Assembly: GCA_016649615.1 (NCBI GenBank)
Contig: JAENXK010000008.1
Location: forward strand, 1-39,185
Reading direction: 5' to 3'
DNA from: Thermoleophilia bacterium
Lineage (GTDB): Bacteria > Actinomycetota > Thermoleophilia > Solirubrobacterales > 70-9
Length of the DNA stretch: 39,185 nucleotides
The notes under the pieces are model-generated. The model saw only the letters and a program-made list of their open reading frames with translations. It searched no databases and was not told the DNA's origin. Below, piece after piece: positions 1 through 8,182 of this stretch (its first letter is position 1; each line of letters begins with the position of its first letter). A program made the position numbers and the translations under genes.

Positions 1-946
1 CGACGAGGGCAATTTCAACAAGAACTCGCTCGGGGCACTCTCCGAGGCGGCCAAGCTGGCCGGCGAGCTCGGAACCGAGGCCGCGGCCGTGATCGTCGGA
101 GACATTTCCGACGAAGGCGCCCAGGGTCTCGGCAACTACGGGGTGACCAAGGTCTACCGGGCCAGGGGCGTCACCGAGGGCCTGGCTCAGCCGATCGTCG
201 ACGTGATGGCCAAGGTCATCATCGAGAACGACTTCACCTACGCCCTGTTCGGCGGTGGACTGCTCGGCTTCGAGATCGGTGCCGGCCTCACCGCCCGTCT
301 GGGCGCCGGGGTCACCATGGAGGTGACCAAGGTCAAGGTGGACGACGGCAAGCTGGTCTCCGAGCGTCCGATCCTTCAGGACTCCCAGATCGCCGACGTC
401 GGATACGTCTCCGAGCCGGGCATCATCATCGGGCGGCTCAACGCCTTCGACATCAACGAGACCGGCGGCAGCGCCGAGGTCGTGGACGTCGAGGTCGAGC
501 TTTCCGAGTGGTCGACCAAGGCCGAGATGGTCACCCGCGGCGAGCAGCGTGGCGCCGACGTGGACATCGAAGCAGCCGACGTTCTGATCGGTGGCGGACG
601 GGGCCTCGGCTCAGCCGACGGGTTCGACGGTGCCGAGGAGCTGGCTGCCGCATTCGGTGGCAACAGCGCCGTCGCGGCCACCCGTGCCGTGGTCGACGCC
701 GGCTGGTATCCCTACGCCGCCCAGATCGGTCAGACCGGCAAGACGGTCGCGCCGAAGCTGTACCTGGCGGTCGGGGTTTCCGGCGCCATCCAGCACAAGG
801 TCGGAATGCAGAACTCGGAGGCGATCGTCGCGATCAACAAGGACGCGAACGCGCCGATCTTCGAGTTCTCCGATCTCGGCATCATCGGTGACCTGAACAA
901 GATCATGCCCAAGCTGACCGAGGCCATCAAGGCCAGGAAGGCCTAG
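1..946 (+). CDS. etfA: Electron transfer flavoprotein alpha subunit, 5' partial
   Basis: This is the FAD-binding subunit of the electron transfer flavoprotein, which collects electrons from acyl-CoA and related dehydrogenases in the cytoplasm. The frame is open from base 2 to the TAG at 944-946, giving 314 visible residues. The family is usually about 315-330 residues, so probably only a short N-terminal piece lies outside the window. The C-terminal third carries the family's FAD-domain blocks, including QIGQTGKTVAP, GVSGAIQHKVGM and AINKDANAPIFEFSDLGI. An etfB gene would be expected just upstream (inference). The oxidoreductase that reoxidises ETF follows 152 bp downstream, behind a hairpin. 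Identity is secure; only the start is unknown. Confidence 0.95.
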   Translation, partial: DEGNFNKNSLGALSEAAKLAGELGTEAAAVIVGDISDEGAQGLGNYGVTKVYRARGVTEGLAQPIVDVMAKVIIENDFTYALFGGGLLGFEIGAGLTARLGAGVTMEVTKVKVDDGKLVSERPILQDSQIADVGYVSEPGIIIGRLNAFDINETGGSAEVVDVEVELSEWSTKAEMVTRGEQRGADVDIEAADVLIGGGRGLGSADGFDGAEELAAAFGGNSAVAATRAVVDAGWYPYAAQIGQTGKTVAPKLYLAVGVSGAIQHKVGMQNSEAIVAINKDANAPIFEFSDLGIIGDLNKIMPKLTEAIKARKA

Positions 947-973
947 GCAGCAGGCCCTGAAGCAGCAAGAGGG

Positions 974-1018
974 AAGCCGGGCCCCGGCAGTCACCCAGTG
1001 ACGACCGGGGCCCGGCTT
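974..1018 (+). terminator. GC-rich hairpin after etfA
   Basis: A perfect 14-bp inverted repeat (974-987 with 1005-1018) encloses a 17-nt loop that itself holds a 5-bp stem (990-994 with 998-1002). It starts 27 bp after the etfA stop. No T-run follows, only a short pyrimidine-rich stretch, so it could be a high-GC terminator or an RNA-stability hairpin between etfA and the next gene. Confidence 0.65.
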
Positions 1019-1098
1019 ACCCTGTCTTTCCGTTTCGCCCGCCGCACGATTTCAAGCTTTCGAATCACCCAAGAACGAAGTCCCGAAAGGATCAACGC

Positions 1099-2796
1099 AT
1101 GCCCCCCGTAGCGCCCAGCGAGTATCCGCCGCCTTTTGACTCCGAAGACGTCATCACCCGCCCGAGCGATCCCGAGGACGAGCGCATTGAAGTTGGCGTT
1201 GCGATCGTCGGCGGCGGCCCGGCCGGCCTGGCCTGCGCCATCAAGATTCTCCAGCTGCTCGAGGATCGCCCCGAGCTGACCGAAAAGCTGGGAGAGGTCC
1301 CGGTAGCCGTGATCGAGAAAGGCAAGGTCGCCGGCGCCCACGAGATGTCCGGCGCCAATATGCGGCCGTCGGCGATGGAAGAACTCTTTCCCGACATGGA
1401 CCGATCCGAGTGGCCGGTCTATCGCGAGGTGACCAAGGACGCGGTGTACATGCTGACCGAGAAGCAGGCGCTTCCGCTCAAGCCGATGCCGCCGAACTTC
1501 AAGAACCACGGCAACTACGTCACTTCCGTCTCCAAGCTGTCCCGATTCCTCGGCGACAAGGCCGAGGAGATGGGCGCCTACATCCTCAGCGAGACCGCAG
1601 CCGACAAGCTGCTGGTCGAAGACCGGGTCGTCAAGGGCGTGCGCTCGGGCGACAAGGGCCGGGGCAGGCAGGGCGAGGAACTGGCCAACTTCGAGCCCGG
1701 GTCGGACGTGATGGCCAGGGCGACCGTCCTGGCCGAAGGCACGATCGGACACCTGACCTACGCGGCACTCGACCACTTCGACATCAACGGGCTCGATCCG
1801 CAGCGCTGGGAGCTGGGGGTCAAGGAGATCTGGGAGGTCGAGGAACCGCTCGACCAGGTCATCCACACCATGGGCTGGCCCCTCCGCAAGGCCGCGAAGT
1901 ACAAGGAGTTCGGCGGATCGTTCATCTACCCGATGGAGGAAAACAAGGTCTGCATCGGTTTCGTGGTCGGCCTCGACTACACCGACGCCACCCTCTCGGT
2001 TCATGACCTGCTGCAGCAGTTCAAACTGCACCCGTTCATCAAGAAGATCCTGAAGGGCGGCAAGCGGGTCGGCTGGGGCGCCAAGACGATTCCGGCCGGT
2101 GGCTACTGGTCGATGCCGAAGCGCCTGGCGGTTCCCGGGATGTGCATCGCCGGTGACAACGCCGGCATGGTCAACGTGGCCGAGCTCAAGGGCGTCCACT
2201 ACGCGATGCACGCCGGCATGTACGCGGCCGAGGCGATCGTCGACGCGCTCGAGAAGGACTCGGTCGATTTCTCGGCCTACGACGAAAAGGTCCACAACTC
2301 GCTCATTGAGAAGGATCTCTACAAGGTCCGGAACGCAAGCCAGCCATTCACCAAGGGATTCTTCGTCGGCGGGGCGATGGCTTCGATGATGACCGTCACC
2401 GGGGGCCACTTCCCCGGCGGCCACTGGAAGAACCATGACGACGCCACCTACAAGGTGGAAATCGGCAAGGCGGCAGACGACTATCCGGAGCCCGACGGCG
2501 AGTACACCTTCGACAAACTGTCGTCGGTCTTCCTGTCAGGCAACGCGACCCGTGATGACGCCCCGAACCACATCCGGATCCAGAACGAGGTCCCGCGCGA
2601 GATCGCCCAGACCTGGGTCTCGATGTGTCCGGCCCAGGTCTACGAGATCCCCGAGGACCAGCTCGAGGCCGGGGCAGAGGTGGTCGACGTGCACGTGACC
2701 GCCTCGAACTGCGTTCAGTGTGGCGCGATAACCGCCAAGGGTGGCCGTCTGACTCTGCCTGAAGGCGGAGACGGCCCGCTCTACACCGAGACCTGA
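1099..2796 (+). CDS. Electron transfer flavoprotein:quinone oxidoreductase (ETF-QO)
   Basis: This membrane-associated flavoprotein passes electrons from reduced ETF to the quinone pool. It has 565 residues, close to the family norm. The FAD dinucleotide-binding motif GGGPAG lies at residues 38-43, with the FixC/ETF-QO flavoprotein body behind it. A C-terminal ferredoxin-like segment starts at C510 (CPAQVYE) and continues with NCVQC (C538, C541). The fourth usual cluster cysteine is absent: residue 544 is Ile (ATA codon at 2728), where ETF-QO normally has CxxCxxC. The ATG follows GAAAGGAT at a plausible Shine-Dalgarno distance. Together with etfA it forms the ETF respiratory branch. Family is certain; the state of the cluster is open. 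Confidence 0.93.
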   Translation: MPPVAPSEYPPPFDSEDVITRPSDPEDERIEVGVAIVGGGPAGLACAIKILQLLEDRPELTEKLGEVPVAVIEKGKVAGAHEMSGANMRPSAMEELFPDMDRSEWPVYREVTKDAVYMLTEKQALPLKPMPPNFKNHGNYVTSVSKLSRFLGDKAEEMGAYILSETAADKLLVEDRVVKGVRSGDKGRGRQGEELANFEPGSDVMARATVLAEGTIGHLTYAALDHFDINGLDPQRWELGVKEIWEVEEPLDQVIHTMGWPLRKAAKYKEFGGSFIYPMEENKVCIGFVVGLDYTDATLSVHDLLQQFKLHPFIKKILKGGKRVGWGAKTIPAGGYWSMPKRLAVPGMCIAGDNAGMVNVAELKGVHYAMHAGMYAAEAIVDALEKDSVDFSAYDEKVHNSLIEKDLYKVRNASQPFTKGFFVGGAMASMMTVTGGHFPGGHWKNHDDATYKVEIGKAADDYPEPDGEYTFDKLSSVFLSGNATRDDAPNHIRIQNEVPREIAQTWVSMCPAQVYEIPEDQLEAGAEVVDVHVTASNCVQCGAITAKGGRLTLPEGGDGPLYTET

Positions 2797-2834
2797 GCAG
2801 ATCCCGGTCGTCGGGAAACCGCAGATCCCGGTCG
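2797..2834. repeat. 14-bp direct repeat after ETF-QO
   Basis: The 14-mer GCAGATCCCGGTCG occurs at 2797-2810, overlapping the end of the ETF-QO stop region, and again at 2821-2834, a 24-bp period. It looks like a small local duplication. I see no function. Confidence 0.6.
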
Positions 2835-2843
2835 AAGACCCGG

Positions 2844-3047
2844 TCAGGCGGCGCGGCGGTAGTCCTGTGGCGCCTCGGGAGAGGCCAGCGGTGGCATGGC
2901 AAGCGACTGGGCGTCATACAGGGAGACCTGCGAACGGCGCCGCTTCCTTGGGGGCACAACCCACTCGTCGCAACCGATGAAAGCCTCGGCGAACCGTTGC
3001 GCTTTCAGACTGCGGGGACGAGCTTGATCGAATACCTCTTTGGCCAT
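2844..3047 (-). CDS. Hypothetical small basic protein
   Basis: A 67-codon minus-strand frame occupies most of the gap between ETF-QO and rpmE. Its ATG is preceded on the minus strand by AGGAGAGG at about 9 nt, a good Shine-Dalgarno sequence, and this is the main reason for calling it. The product is soluble, with a basic patch (PPRKRRRSQ near residue 36) and no membrane segment or motif I recognise. No competing gene overlaps it. The remaining gap to rpmE (3048-3306) holds nothing else obvious beyond the rpmE -10 box. It could be a chance frame in GC-rich DNA. Confidence 0.45.
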   Translation of the reverse strand: MAKEVFDQARPRSLKAQRFAEAFIGCDEWVVPPRKRRRSQVSLYDAQSLAMPPLASPEAPQDYRRAA

Positions 3048-3293
3048 CGGAAAAATCCTCTCCTCTGAGGGGTTACGGAAGTTTCTTCGCCCCGTCGGAC
3101 GGAAAACCTGCCGCTATTTGCGGAAATCCGCTTCCAGCCCGTTTCCGTCCCGAAAGCGCCTCCAGGGAGGGCGATCGCCGTCCGGCAGGCGGGCCGCCGG
3201 AACTCCCGATAAAAGCCGCGCAGGGGGTCGCCACCGGACCTGCCGGCACGGGCGCTGGAAAATGCCGCCGGGCCGGAGGGTTGACCGGTCCTC

Positions 3294-3299
3294 TAGACT
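3294..3299 (+). promoter_or_regulatory. -10 box for leaderless rpmE
   Basis: TAGACT ends 7 nt before the rpmE ATG, so transcription should start at or within a base of the start codon. No Shine-Dalgarno sequence fits in between. No convincing -35 hexamer is seen at 16-18 nt upstream; TTGACC at 3281 is too close. Confidence 0.65.
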
Positions 3300-3306
3300 T
3301 CATTGA

Positions 3307-3531
3307 ATGAAGGCAGACATCCATCCCGAATACACGATCGCCAACGTTCACTGTTCGTGCGGCAACCAGTTCTACACCCGTTCGACCAAGTCGGATCTGC
3401 ACGTTGAACTCTGCTCTGCCTGTCATCCCTTCTACACCGGCAAGCAGAAGCTGGTCGACACCGGTGGCCGGGTCGAGCGCTTCCAGCGTCGTGCCGCCAA
3501 GCGCGCCAAGGCCGCTGCCGGCAACGGCTGA
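3307..3531 (+). CDS. rpmE: 50S ribosomal protein L31, zinc-binding form
   Basis: This is a large-subunit ribosomal protein. The 74-residue product has the C+ (zinc-binding) signature of L31: a CSC pair at residues 16 and 18 and a CSAC pair at 36 and 39, followed by the conserved HPFYTGKQK segment and a basic Ala/Lys-rich tail. In zinc-limited actinobacteria this form is often replaced by a cysteine-free paralogue (established for the family); no paralogue is visible here. A -10 box 7 nt before the ATG and the lack of a Shine-Dalgarno sequence suggest a leaderless mRNA. It opens the conserved rpmE-prfA-prmC-tsaC order. Confidence 0.96.
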   Translation: MKADIHPEYTIANVHCSCGNQFYTRSTKSDLHVELCSACHPFYTGKQKLVDTGGRVERFQRRAAKRAKAAAGNG

Positions 3532-3586
3532 GCAGACCGGCGGGCCGGACCGGCCCGCCGAACAGTTTGAAGTAGACGCCCGGGCG

Positions 3587-4528
3587 ATGCCCGATGGCGC
3601 GCTGGTCGCCACACGGGACGCTCCGGTCGGGGGGCAGGCGGTGCTCGAGGGCGTGATGATGCGCGGGGTCAGGACCTGGGCGGTCGCGGTCCGCGCCCCG
3701 GAAGGGGCGATCGAAGTGACTACCGAACAGGTCGTTCCCTGGGCCGGCCGGGCCCGGATACTCCGCTGGCCGGTGATCCGGGGGGTCGTCGCTCTGGCCG
3801 AGTCGCTGAAGGTCGGTTTCCGGGCACTCGGGATCTCGGCCAACGTCCAGCTTGCGGCGGAGGACGGGGAGGAAGAAGAGATCGGTGGATTCGCCTGGGG
3901 CATGACGATCGTCTTCTCTCTCGCCCTGGCGGTTTTGCTCTTTTTCGTGATCCCGGTCGGGCTGACCAGCCTGTTCAAGGAACAGCTCGGATCGGCGGTC
4001 CTGTTCTGGCTGGTCGAGGGCATCGTCAGAACCGCGATCTTCATCGGCTACATAGTCCTGATCAGCCGGCTGCGCGACCTGCGCCGTGTATTCGAGTACC
4101 ACGGGGCCGAGCACAAGACGATCTCCTGCTACGAGGCAGAAGATGAGCTGGTTCCGGCCCGGGCCGCTCTCTACTCCCGCCTCCATCCGCGCTGCGGGAC
4201 CAGCTTCCTCCTGATCGTGATGGTCCTGGCGATTTTCGTATTCGCACCGATCGGGCTGCCAGCCTGGTACTGGCTCCTGATTTCCCGGATCCTCGGCGTG
4301 CCGCTCATCGCCGGGCTCTCTTACGAAGTGATCAAGTGGGCCGGTCGCAACCGGGACAGGCGATGGGTGCGCGCTTTGATGTGGCCGGGGCTGATGCTGC
4401 AGAACCTGACCACCCGCGAGCCGGATGAAGAGCAGCTCGAGGTCGCGATCGCCGCTCTGGACGCGGTGCTCGAAGTGGAGCGGCCGGAGGACAACGCCGG
4501 GCTCGAGCCGATCGATATCGTCGCCTGA
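3587..4528 (+). CDS. DUF1385 family membrane protein (YqhQ-like)
   Basis: The 313-residue product belongs to DUF1385, a family of unknown function (B. subtilis YqhQ). It opens with the typical PVGGQAVLEGVMMRG block and carries EYHGAEHKTISCYE and HPRCGTSFL, whose His, Glu and Cys residues could bind metal (inference). At least four hydrophobic spans are visible, two between about residues 100 and 165 and two after the HPRCGTS block. The ATG at 3587 was chosen because the conserved region starts a few residues later and it lies outside rpmE. No clear ribosome-binding site precedes it, and the frame stays open back into rpmE, so a start coupled to rpmE is possible. Its place between rpmE and prfA is common in related genomes. 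Confidence 0.88.
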   Translation: MPDGALVATRDAPVGGQAVLEGVMMRGVRTWAVAVRAPEGAIEVTTEQVVPWAGRARILRWPVIRGVVALAESLKVGFRALGISANVQLAAEDGEEEEIGGFAWGMTIVFSLALAVLLFFVIPVGLTSLFKEQLGSAVLFWLVEGIVRTAIFIGYIVLISRLRDLRRVFEYHGAEHKTISCYEAEDELVPARAALYSRLHPRCGTSFLLIVMVLAIFVFAPIGLPAWYWLLISRILGVPLIAGLSYEVIKWAGRNRDRRWVRALMWPGLMLQNLTTREPDEEQLEVAIAALDAVLEVERPEDNAGLEPIDIVA

Positions 4529-4563
4529 CCGCCCCGGCCGGGCGCTACCGTCAGACTGAAACA

Positions 4564-5628
4564 GTGATCAGGAAGCTGGGTGAACAGATCGAGGCGCGAT
4601 TCGCCGAGCTCGAGCGGGAAATGAGTGATCCCGAGGTGATCGCCGATCGCGAACGTTACGCCGAGGTCGGTCGGGAGTACCGGCGGCTCGAGCCGGCCCA
4701 CCATCTGGTCACCGAGCACCGGACCCTGAGCGATGATCTCGAGGGAGCCAGGGAGTTGCTCGAAGAGGTCGGCGAAGATGACGAGCTGGAACGGGTCGTC
4801 CGGGATGCGCCGGCCCGGATTGCCGAACTCGAGGAAGAAATCCGGCTGGCCATGGTCGAGAGCGACCCGAACGACGAAAAGAACGTGATCGTCGAGATCC
4901 GCGGCGGTACCGGGGGCGACGAGGCCGCTCTGTTCGCCGGAGACCTCTACAAGATGCTGACCCGCTACGCGGCTGAGCGGGGGTTCACCACCGAGGTTCT
5001 CTCGCAGTCTGCGGCCGAGCACGGAGGCTTCAAGGATGTGACTTTCGAGGTCAGGGGGGAGGGTGCCTACTCGGTCTACAAGTACGAGGGAGGCACCCAC
5101 CGGGTGCAGCGGGTGCCGGAGACCGAGTCCCAGGGGAGGATTCACACCTCGACCGCGACGATTGCCGTGCTTCCCGAGGCAGAAGATGTCGAGGTCCAGA
5201 TAGACCCGGGCGATCTCCAGGTCGACGTGTACCGCTCCTCCGGTCCGGGCGGCCAGTCGGTCAACACCACCGACTCGGCCGTGCGGATCACTCACGGACC
5301 GACCGGGATCGTTGTCTCGATGCAGGACGAGAAGTCGCAGCTCCAGAACCGGGAAAAGGCGATGCGGGTCCTCAGGGCCAGGATCTACGAGCGCCAGCTG
5401 GCCGAACAGCAGGCGGCGATCGCCTCCGAGCGCAAGGCCCAGGTGGGCACCGGGCAGCGCTCGGAAAAGATCAGGACCTACAACTATCCGCAGGGCCGGG
5501 TTACCGACCACCGGATCAAGCTCACCTCGCACGACCTCGACCGGGTTCTCGACGGCGACCTCGGCGAGTTCACCGATGCCCTGACCGGCGAGGAGAAGCG
5601 CCGCCGGCTCGAAGCCCAGGCAGCCTGA
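4564..5628 (+). CDS. prfA: Peptide chain release factor 1
   Basis: RF1 recognises UAA and UAG stop codons and triggers peptide release. The 354-residue product has normal family length. The anticodon-like PxT motif is PET at residues 185-187 and the catalytic GGQ is at 229-231 within SSGPGGQSVNTTDSAVRITH. The GTG at 4564 was chosen because the N-terminal helix (IRKLGEQIEARF) starts there. CAGACT lies exactly 6 nt upstream (4552-4557), a weaker version of the leaderless -10 pattern seen at other genes here. The gene that modifies its GGQ glutamine, prmC, follows 51 bp downstream. Confidence 0.97.
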   Translation: MIRKLGEQIEARFAELEREMSDPEVIADRERYAEVGREYRRLEPAHHLVTEHRTLSDDLEGARELLEEVGEDDELERVVRDAPARIAELEEEIRLAMVESDPNDEKNVIVEIRGGTGGDEAALFAGDLYKMLTRYAAERGFTTEVLSQSAAEHGGFKDVTFEVRGEGAYSVYKYEGGTHRVQRVPETESQGRIHTSTATIAVLPEAEDVEVQIDPGDLQVDVYRSSGPGGQSVNTTDSAVRITHGPTGIVVSMQDEKSQLQNREKAMRVLRARIYERQLAEQQAAIASERKAQVGTGQRSEKIRTYNYPQGRVTDHRIKLTSHDLDRVLDGDLGEFTDALTGEEKRRRLEAQAA

Positions 5629-5679
5629 CCCCGGTGTGAATGCGGGTATGAACGCGATGGTCGGGAGAGGCTGAACGCC

Positions 5680-6579
5680 ATGGCAAGCGGATCACACGAC
5701 GCCCCGGTCGGCGACGCCCTCAATGCCGCAATCGATGCCTTTGGCGCGGCCGGGATCGAAACCCCCAGGCTGGACGCCGAAGTCCTCCTCTCCGAGATCG
5801 CCGGGCTGGACCGGGCGGCCCTGATCGCCGATCCCGGCGCGGGTCTCCGGCCGGCTCAGTCAAGGGCGTTTTCGGAAGCCGTCCGTCGCCGGCTGAGGAG
5901 AGAGCCGGTCGCCTACATCCTCGGGCGCAAAGGGTTCCGCCGGATCGAGCTCGAGGTTGACCCCCGGGCACTGATCCCGCGACCCGAAACCGAGCACCTG
6001 GTCGAACTGGCAGTCGAACGGGAACCTGGCACGCTGCTCGAGATCGGAGTCGGATCCGGGGCGGTTTCGCTGGCGGTGGCCGAGGAGCTTCCCGGATGCC
6101 GGATCACCGCGACCGATACCTCGCCCGGAGCCCTTGAGCTGGCCGCGGCCAACGCCGCCCGGCTGGGTCTGGCCGACCGGGTCGAGCTTGTCGAAGGCAC
6201 CTTGCCGCCAGGAAATTTCGCTACCGGCATCGAGGCGGTCTCGCTTCCGGGCGCCGGGTTCGACCTGATCCTGGCCAACCTCCCCTACGTCGCCGACGGC
6301 GTGGCGCTCGAACCCGAAATCACCGAATGGGAGCCGCGGTCGGCCGTTTTTTCGGGACCCACGGGCTACGAAGCGTTCGAGTCAGTCATCGGGGAAATCG
6401 CCGGGGCGCCGTTCGAGGTCGCAGCGATCGGCCTCGAAATCGGCCAGGGCCAGGATGAGCGGGTCGCCCGGCTGGTGCGCGAGGCGGGATTCACCCGGAT
6501 CGGGGTGAGACGCGACCTAGCCGGGATCGGCCGGGTCGTGGTCGGACTGAAGCAGGGGGCCGCGGGCTCGCCCGACTGA
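5680..6579 (+). CDS. prmC: Release factor glutamine methyltransferase
   Basis: PrmC (HemK) methylates the glutamine of the GGQ motif in RF1 and RF2, raising termination efficiency. The 299-residue product has an N-terminal helical domain, a SAM-binding GxGxG (E121-IGVGSG) and the catalytic (N)LPY loop at residues 200-203 (ANLPYVA), the N-P-P-Y variant usual in the family. The ATG at 5680 has GGGAGAGG about 9 nt upstream. It lies between prfA and the tsaC-like gene in the conserved order. The other substrate gene, prfB, is also in this window at 36899. Confidence 0.95.
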   Translation: MASGSHDAPVGDALNAAIDAFGAAGIETPRLDAEVLLSEIAGLDRAALIADPGAGLRPAQSRAFSEAVRRRLRREPVAYILGRKGFRRIELEVDPRALIPRPETEHLVELAVEREPGTLLEIGVGSGAVSLAVAEELPGCRITATDTSPGALELAAANAARLGLADRVELVEGTLPPGNFATGIEAVSLPGAGFDLILANLPYVADGVALEPEITEWEPRSAVFSGPTGYEAFESVIGEIAGAPFEVAAIGLEIGQGQDERVARLVREAGFTRIGVRRDLAGIGRVVVGLKQGAAGSPD

Positions 6580-6591
6580 GATGATTTACCG

Positions 6592-7218
6592 GTGAAAGTT
6601 GTCGCCACGGACATAAGGGGCGGTGACGCTGCCCGCCAGGCCCTCGAGAGCTGCATCAGCAAGGGCGGCGTCGCCCTCTTTCCGGCCGACGGTCTCTACG
6701 GGCTCGCCTGCGATCCACTGAACGAGCAGGCTGTCGACCGGATCCACCGGATCAAGGGGCGCGACGAAGGCAAGTCCTCGGCGGTCATGTACTTCTCGCC
6801 GATGGCGATGCGGGAGTTGATCCGGGACCTTGGCCAGAGAGTCGGTGAAGCTGTCGGCCGGCTGCTGCCCGGACCGGTCACCCTGATCGTTCCAAACCCC
6901 CGGCACCGCTACCCCCTGGCCTGTCGCGAGGACAGGTCGCGCCTCGGGATTCGGGTGATCGAAGGCCCGCTGTCCGGTGCCCGGTGCCCGATCTTCCAGA
7001 CCAGTGCCAACCTCAGCGGCGAGCCGGCCCCGGTGACCTTTTCCGGGATCGTCCCGGAGATCCGGGAGGCGGTTGACCTGGCGATCGACGACGGCCGCCT
7101 GACCGGCCTTCCTTCGACCGTGGTCGACCTGACCGAACTCGACGAGAGCGGGGCCTGGTCGGTGCTTCGCGAAGGCGGGATGTCCCGGGGCGACCTGATC
7201 GCCGCCCTCGGTCACTGA
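6592..7218 (+). CDS. Threonylcarbamoyl-AMP synthase (TsaC/Sua5/YwlC)
   Basis: This enzyme makes threonylcarbamoyl-AMP from threonine, bicarbonate and ATP, the first step of the universal t6A37 tRNA modification. The 208-residue product is a single YrdC domain without the C-terminal Sua5 domain. Visible blocks are PADGLYGLACD (residues 31-41, usually PTDTVYGL), the KGRDEGK substrate loop, SANLSGEPAP and PSTVVDLT. The GTG at 6592 lies 12 nt after the prmC stop with no Shine-Dalgarno sequence. GATGAT ends 6 nt before it, a relaxed match to the leaderless -10 pattern, though simple coupling to prmC is equally possible. Confidence 0.93.
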   Translation: MKVVATDIRGGDAARQALESCISKGGVALFPADGLYGLACDPLNEQAVDRIHRIKGRDEGKSSAVMYFSPMAMRELIRDLGQRVGEAVGRLLPGPVTLIVPNPRHRYPLACREDRSRLGIRVIEGPLSGARCPIFQTSANLSGEPAPVTFSGIVPEIREAVDLAIDDGRLTGLPSTVVDLTELDESGAWSVLREGGMSRGDLIAALGH

Positions 7219-7295
7219 GCGCCGTGGCCGGGCGCGGCCGCCGGACGACCGCCGGACCGTTCACTTTTCCGCGGCCCGGCCCGGCCCGGCCCGGA

Positions 7296-8126
7296 TCACG
7301 GACGGGGGCAGCGCTTGCCGCGGTCCGGCTTCCAGGGCAGGCGGACGACCCGCTGGGCGACATTGTTCTCGCGGTCAAGTTCGTGAAACAGGCCGGCCGG
7401 ATCCAGCCGCAGTACATATGCGAAGCAGCCCCGCAGCCCGGTCACATCGATCCACTGCCTGTCATAGGTGGAGGGGTAGATGTCCGACCAGCCGACCGAC
7501 GTCCCCAGCGTGACTTTTCGCTCACGGGGATTCTGGTTGCAGGCGGGATAGACCGGATCGGTTGGCGAGTTCGGGCCGGGTCTGGTCCGTTCGAGATCAC
7601 GGAAGCAGTAGAACTGCTTCGGTCCGGTCCGGACCATCCGGATCTTCCGACGGGTACGGTCGACCCGCCAGAGTTCGAACCGGAGGGGGTTGCGGACCTT
7701 CCAGAAGGCCCCGCCGTAGGCGGCACCGACCTTGACGAAGCGAAGCCGTGCCTGGATCGGGAACCGGGCCCAGCTCCCGTTCTTCCTCCGGATCGCCTGG
7801 GTCACGTTCATCGACCGCGTCCGGTCCCGGCGTCCGCGCAGCTCGATCGGACCCTCACCACGACTCATGATGTCGTTGGTCGCCCGCAGCAGAACCCGTC
7901 CGGGGATTGTCTTCCGGTCGGCGTACATCTCGGACGGGCGGCCGATGATCAGGTCCGGGCAGCGCGGCCGGCCGGCCCGGACCGGATCTTCACAGGGCCC
8001 GGTGGTCCCGGCCGTCACCGCCCCCGCATCGCCGTTCCCCGCACCGGCGGCACCGGACCCGGGCAAGGCAAAACCCACCAGGGCGATGACCGATGGAAGA
8101 ATTACGGCGATGACTACTTTTCGCAT
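7296..8126 (-). CDS. Secreted lysyl-oxidase-like protein, copper site apparently lost
   Basis: The 276-residue product starts with a signal peptide (MRKVVIAVIL, hydrophobic to about residue 22, then small residues), so it is exported. From about residue 56 it follows the bacterial lysyl oxidase-like fold: CPDLII near the start, TGPKQFYCF near 168-176, and VGWSDIYPSTYDRQWIDVTG at 211-230, then a DRENN ending. Lys170 and Tyr217 sit where lysyl oxidases form their quinone cofactor. The His cluster that binds copper, expected before residue 150, is replaced by AYGGAFWKVRNPLRFEL with no histidine. It may therefore be a non-catalytic binding or structural domain (inference). TACTCT ends 6 nt before the ATG, suggesting a leaderless mRNA. 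It is divergent from the MMPL gene. Confidence 0.75.
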   Translation of the reverse strand: MRKVVIAVILPSVIALVGFALPGSGAAGAGNGDAGAVTAGTTGPCEDPVRAGRPRCPDLIIGRPSEMYADRKTIPGRVLLRATNDIMSRGEGPIELRGRRDRTRSMNVTQAIRRKNGSWARFPIQARLRFVKVGAAYGGAFWKVRNPLRFELWRVDRTRRKIRMVRTGPKQFYCFRDLERTRPGPNSPTDPVYPACNQNPRERKVTLGTSVGWSDIYPSTYDRQWIDVTGLRGCFAYVLRLDPAGLFHELDRENNVAQRVVRLPWKPDRGKRCPRP

Positions 8127-8132
8127 CAGAGA

Positions 8133-8138
8133 AGAGTA
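8133..8138 (-). promoter_or_regulatory. -10 box for leaderless lysyl-oxidase-like gene
   Basis: Read on the minus strand, TACTCT is followed by six bases (TCTCTG) and then the ATG at 8126. No Shine-Dalgarno sequence is present. The box is 32 bp from the divergent plus-strand -10 box at 8171. Confidence 0.6.
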
Positions 8139-8170
8139 AATGACGGCGTGATTTCCACCGCGGAGCCGTG

Positions 8171-8176
8171 TAGGCT
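8171..8176 (+). promoter_or_regulatory. -10 box ahead of the small ORF and MMPL gene
   Basis: TAGGCT ends exactly 6 nt before the GTG at 8183, the same geometry as the secA, prfB and nadC starts in this window. It overlaps a short inverted repeat (GAGCC at 8163-8167, GGCTC at 8173-8177). The MMPL coding region begins 130 bp further on, so the leaderless product would be the small ORF. Confidence 0.5.
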
Positions 8177-8182
8177 CGCAAT

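Noticed and set aside
991-2436. Long minus-strand open frame (481 codons) opposite ETF-QO
   Set aside because: It mirrors a clear conserved gene; such antisense frames arise from GC-rich codon bias. Its composition resembles no known family.
3281-3286. TTGACC as the -35 box of rpmE
   Set aside because: It lies only 7 bp from the -10 box, far from the 16-18 bp needed.
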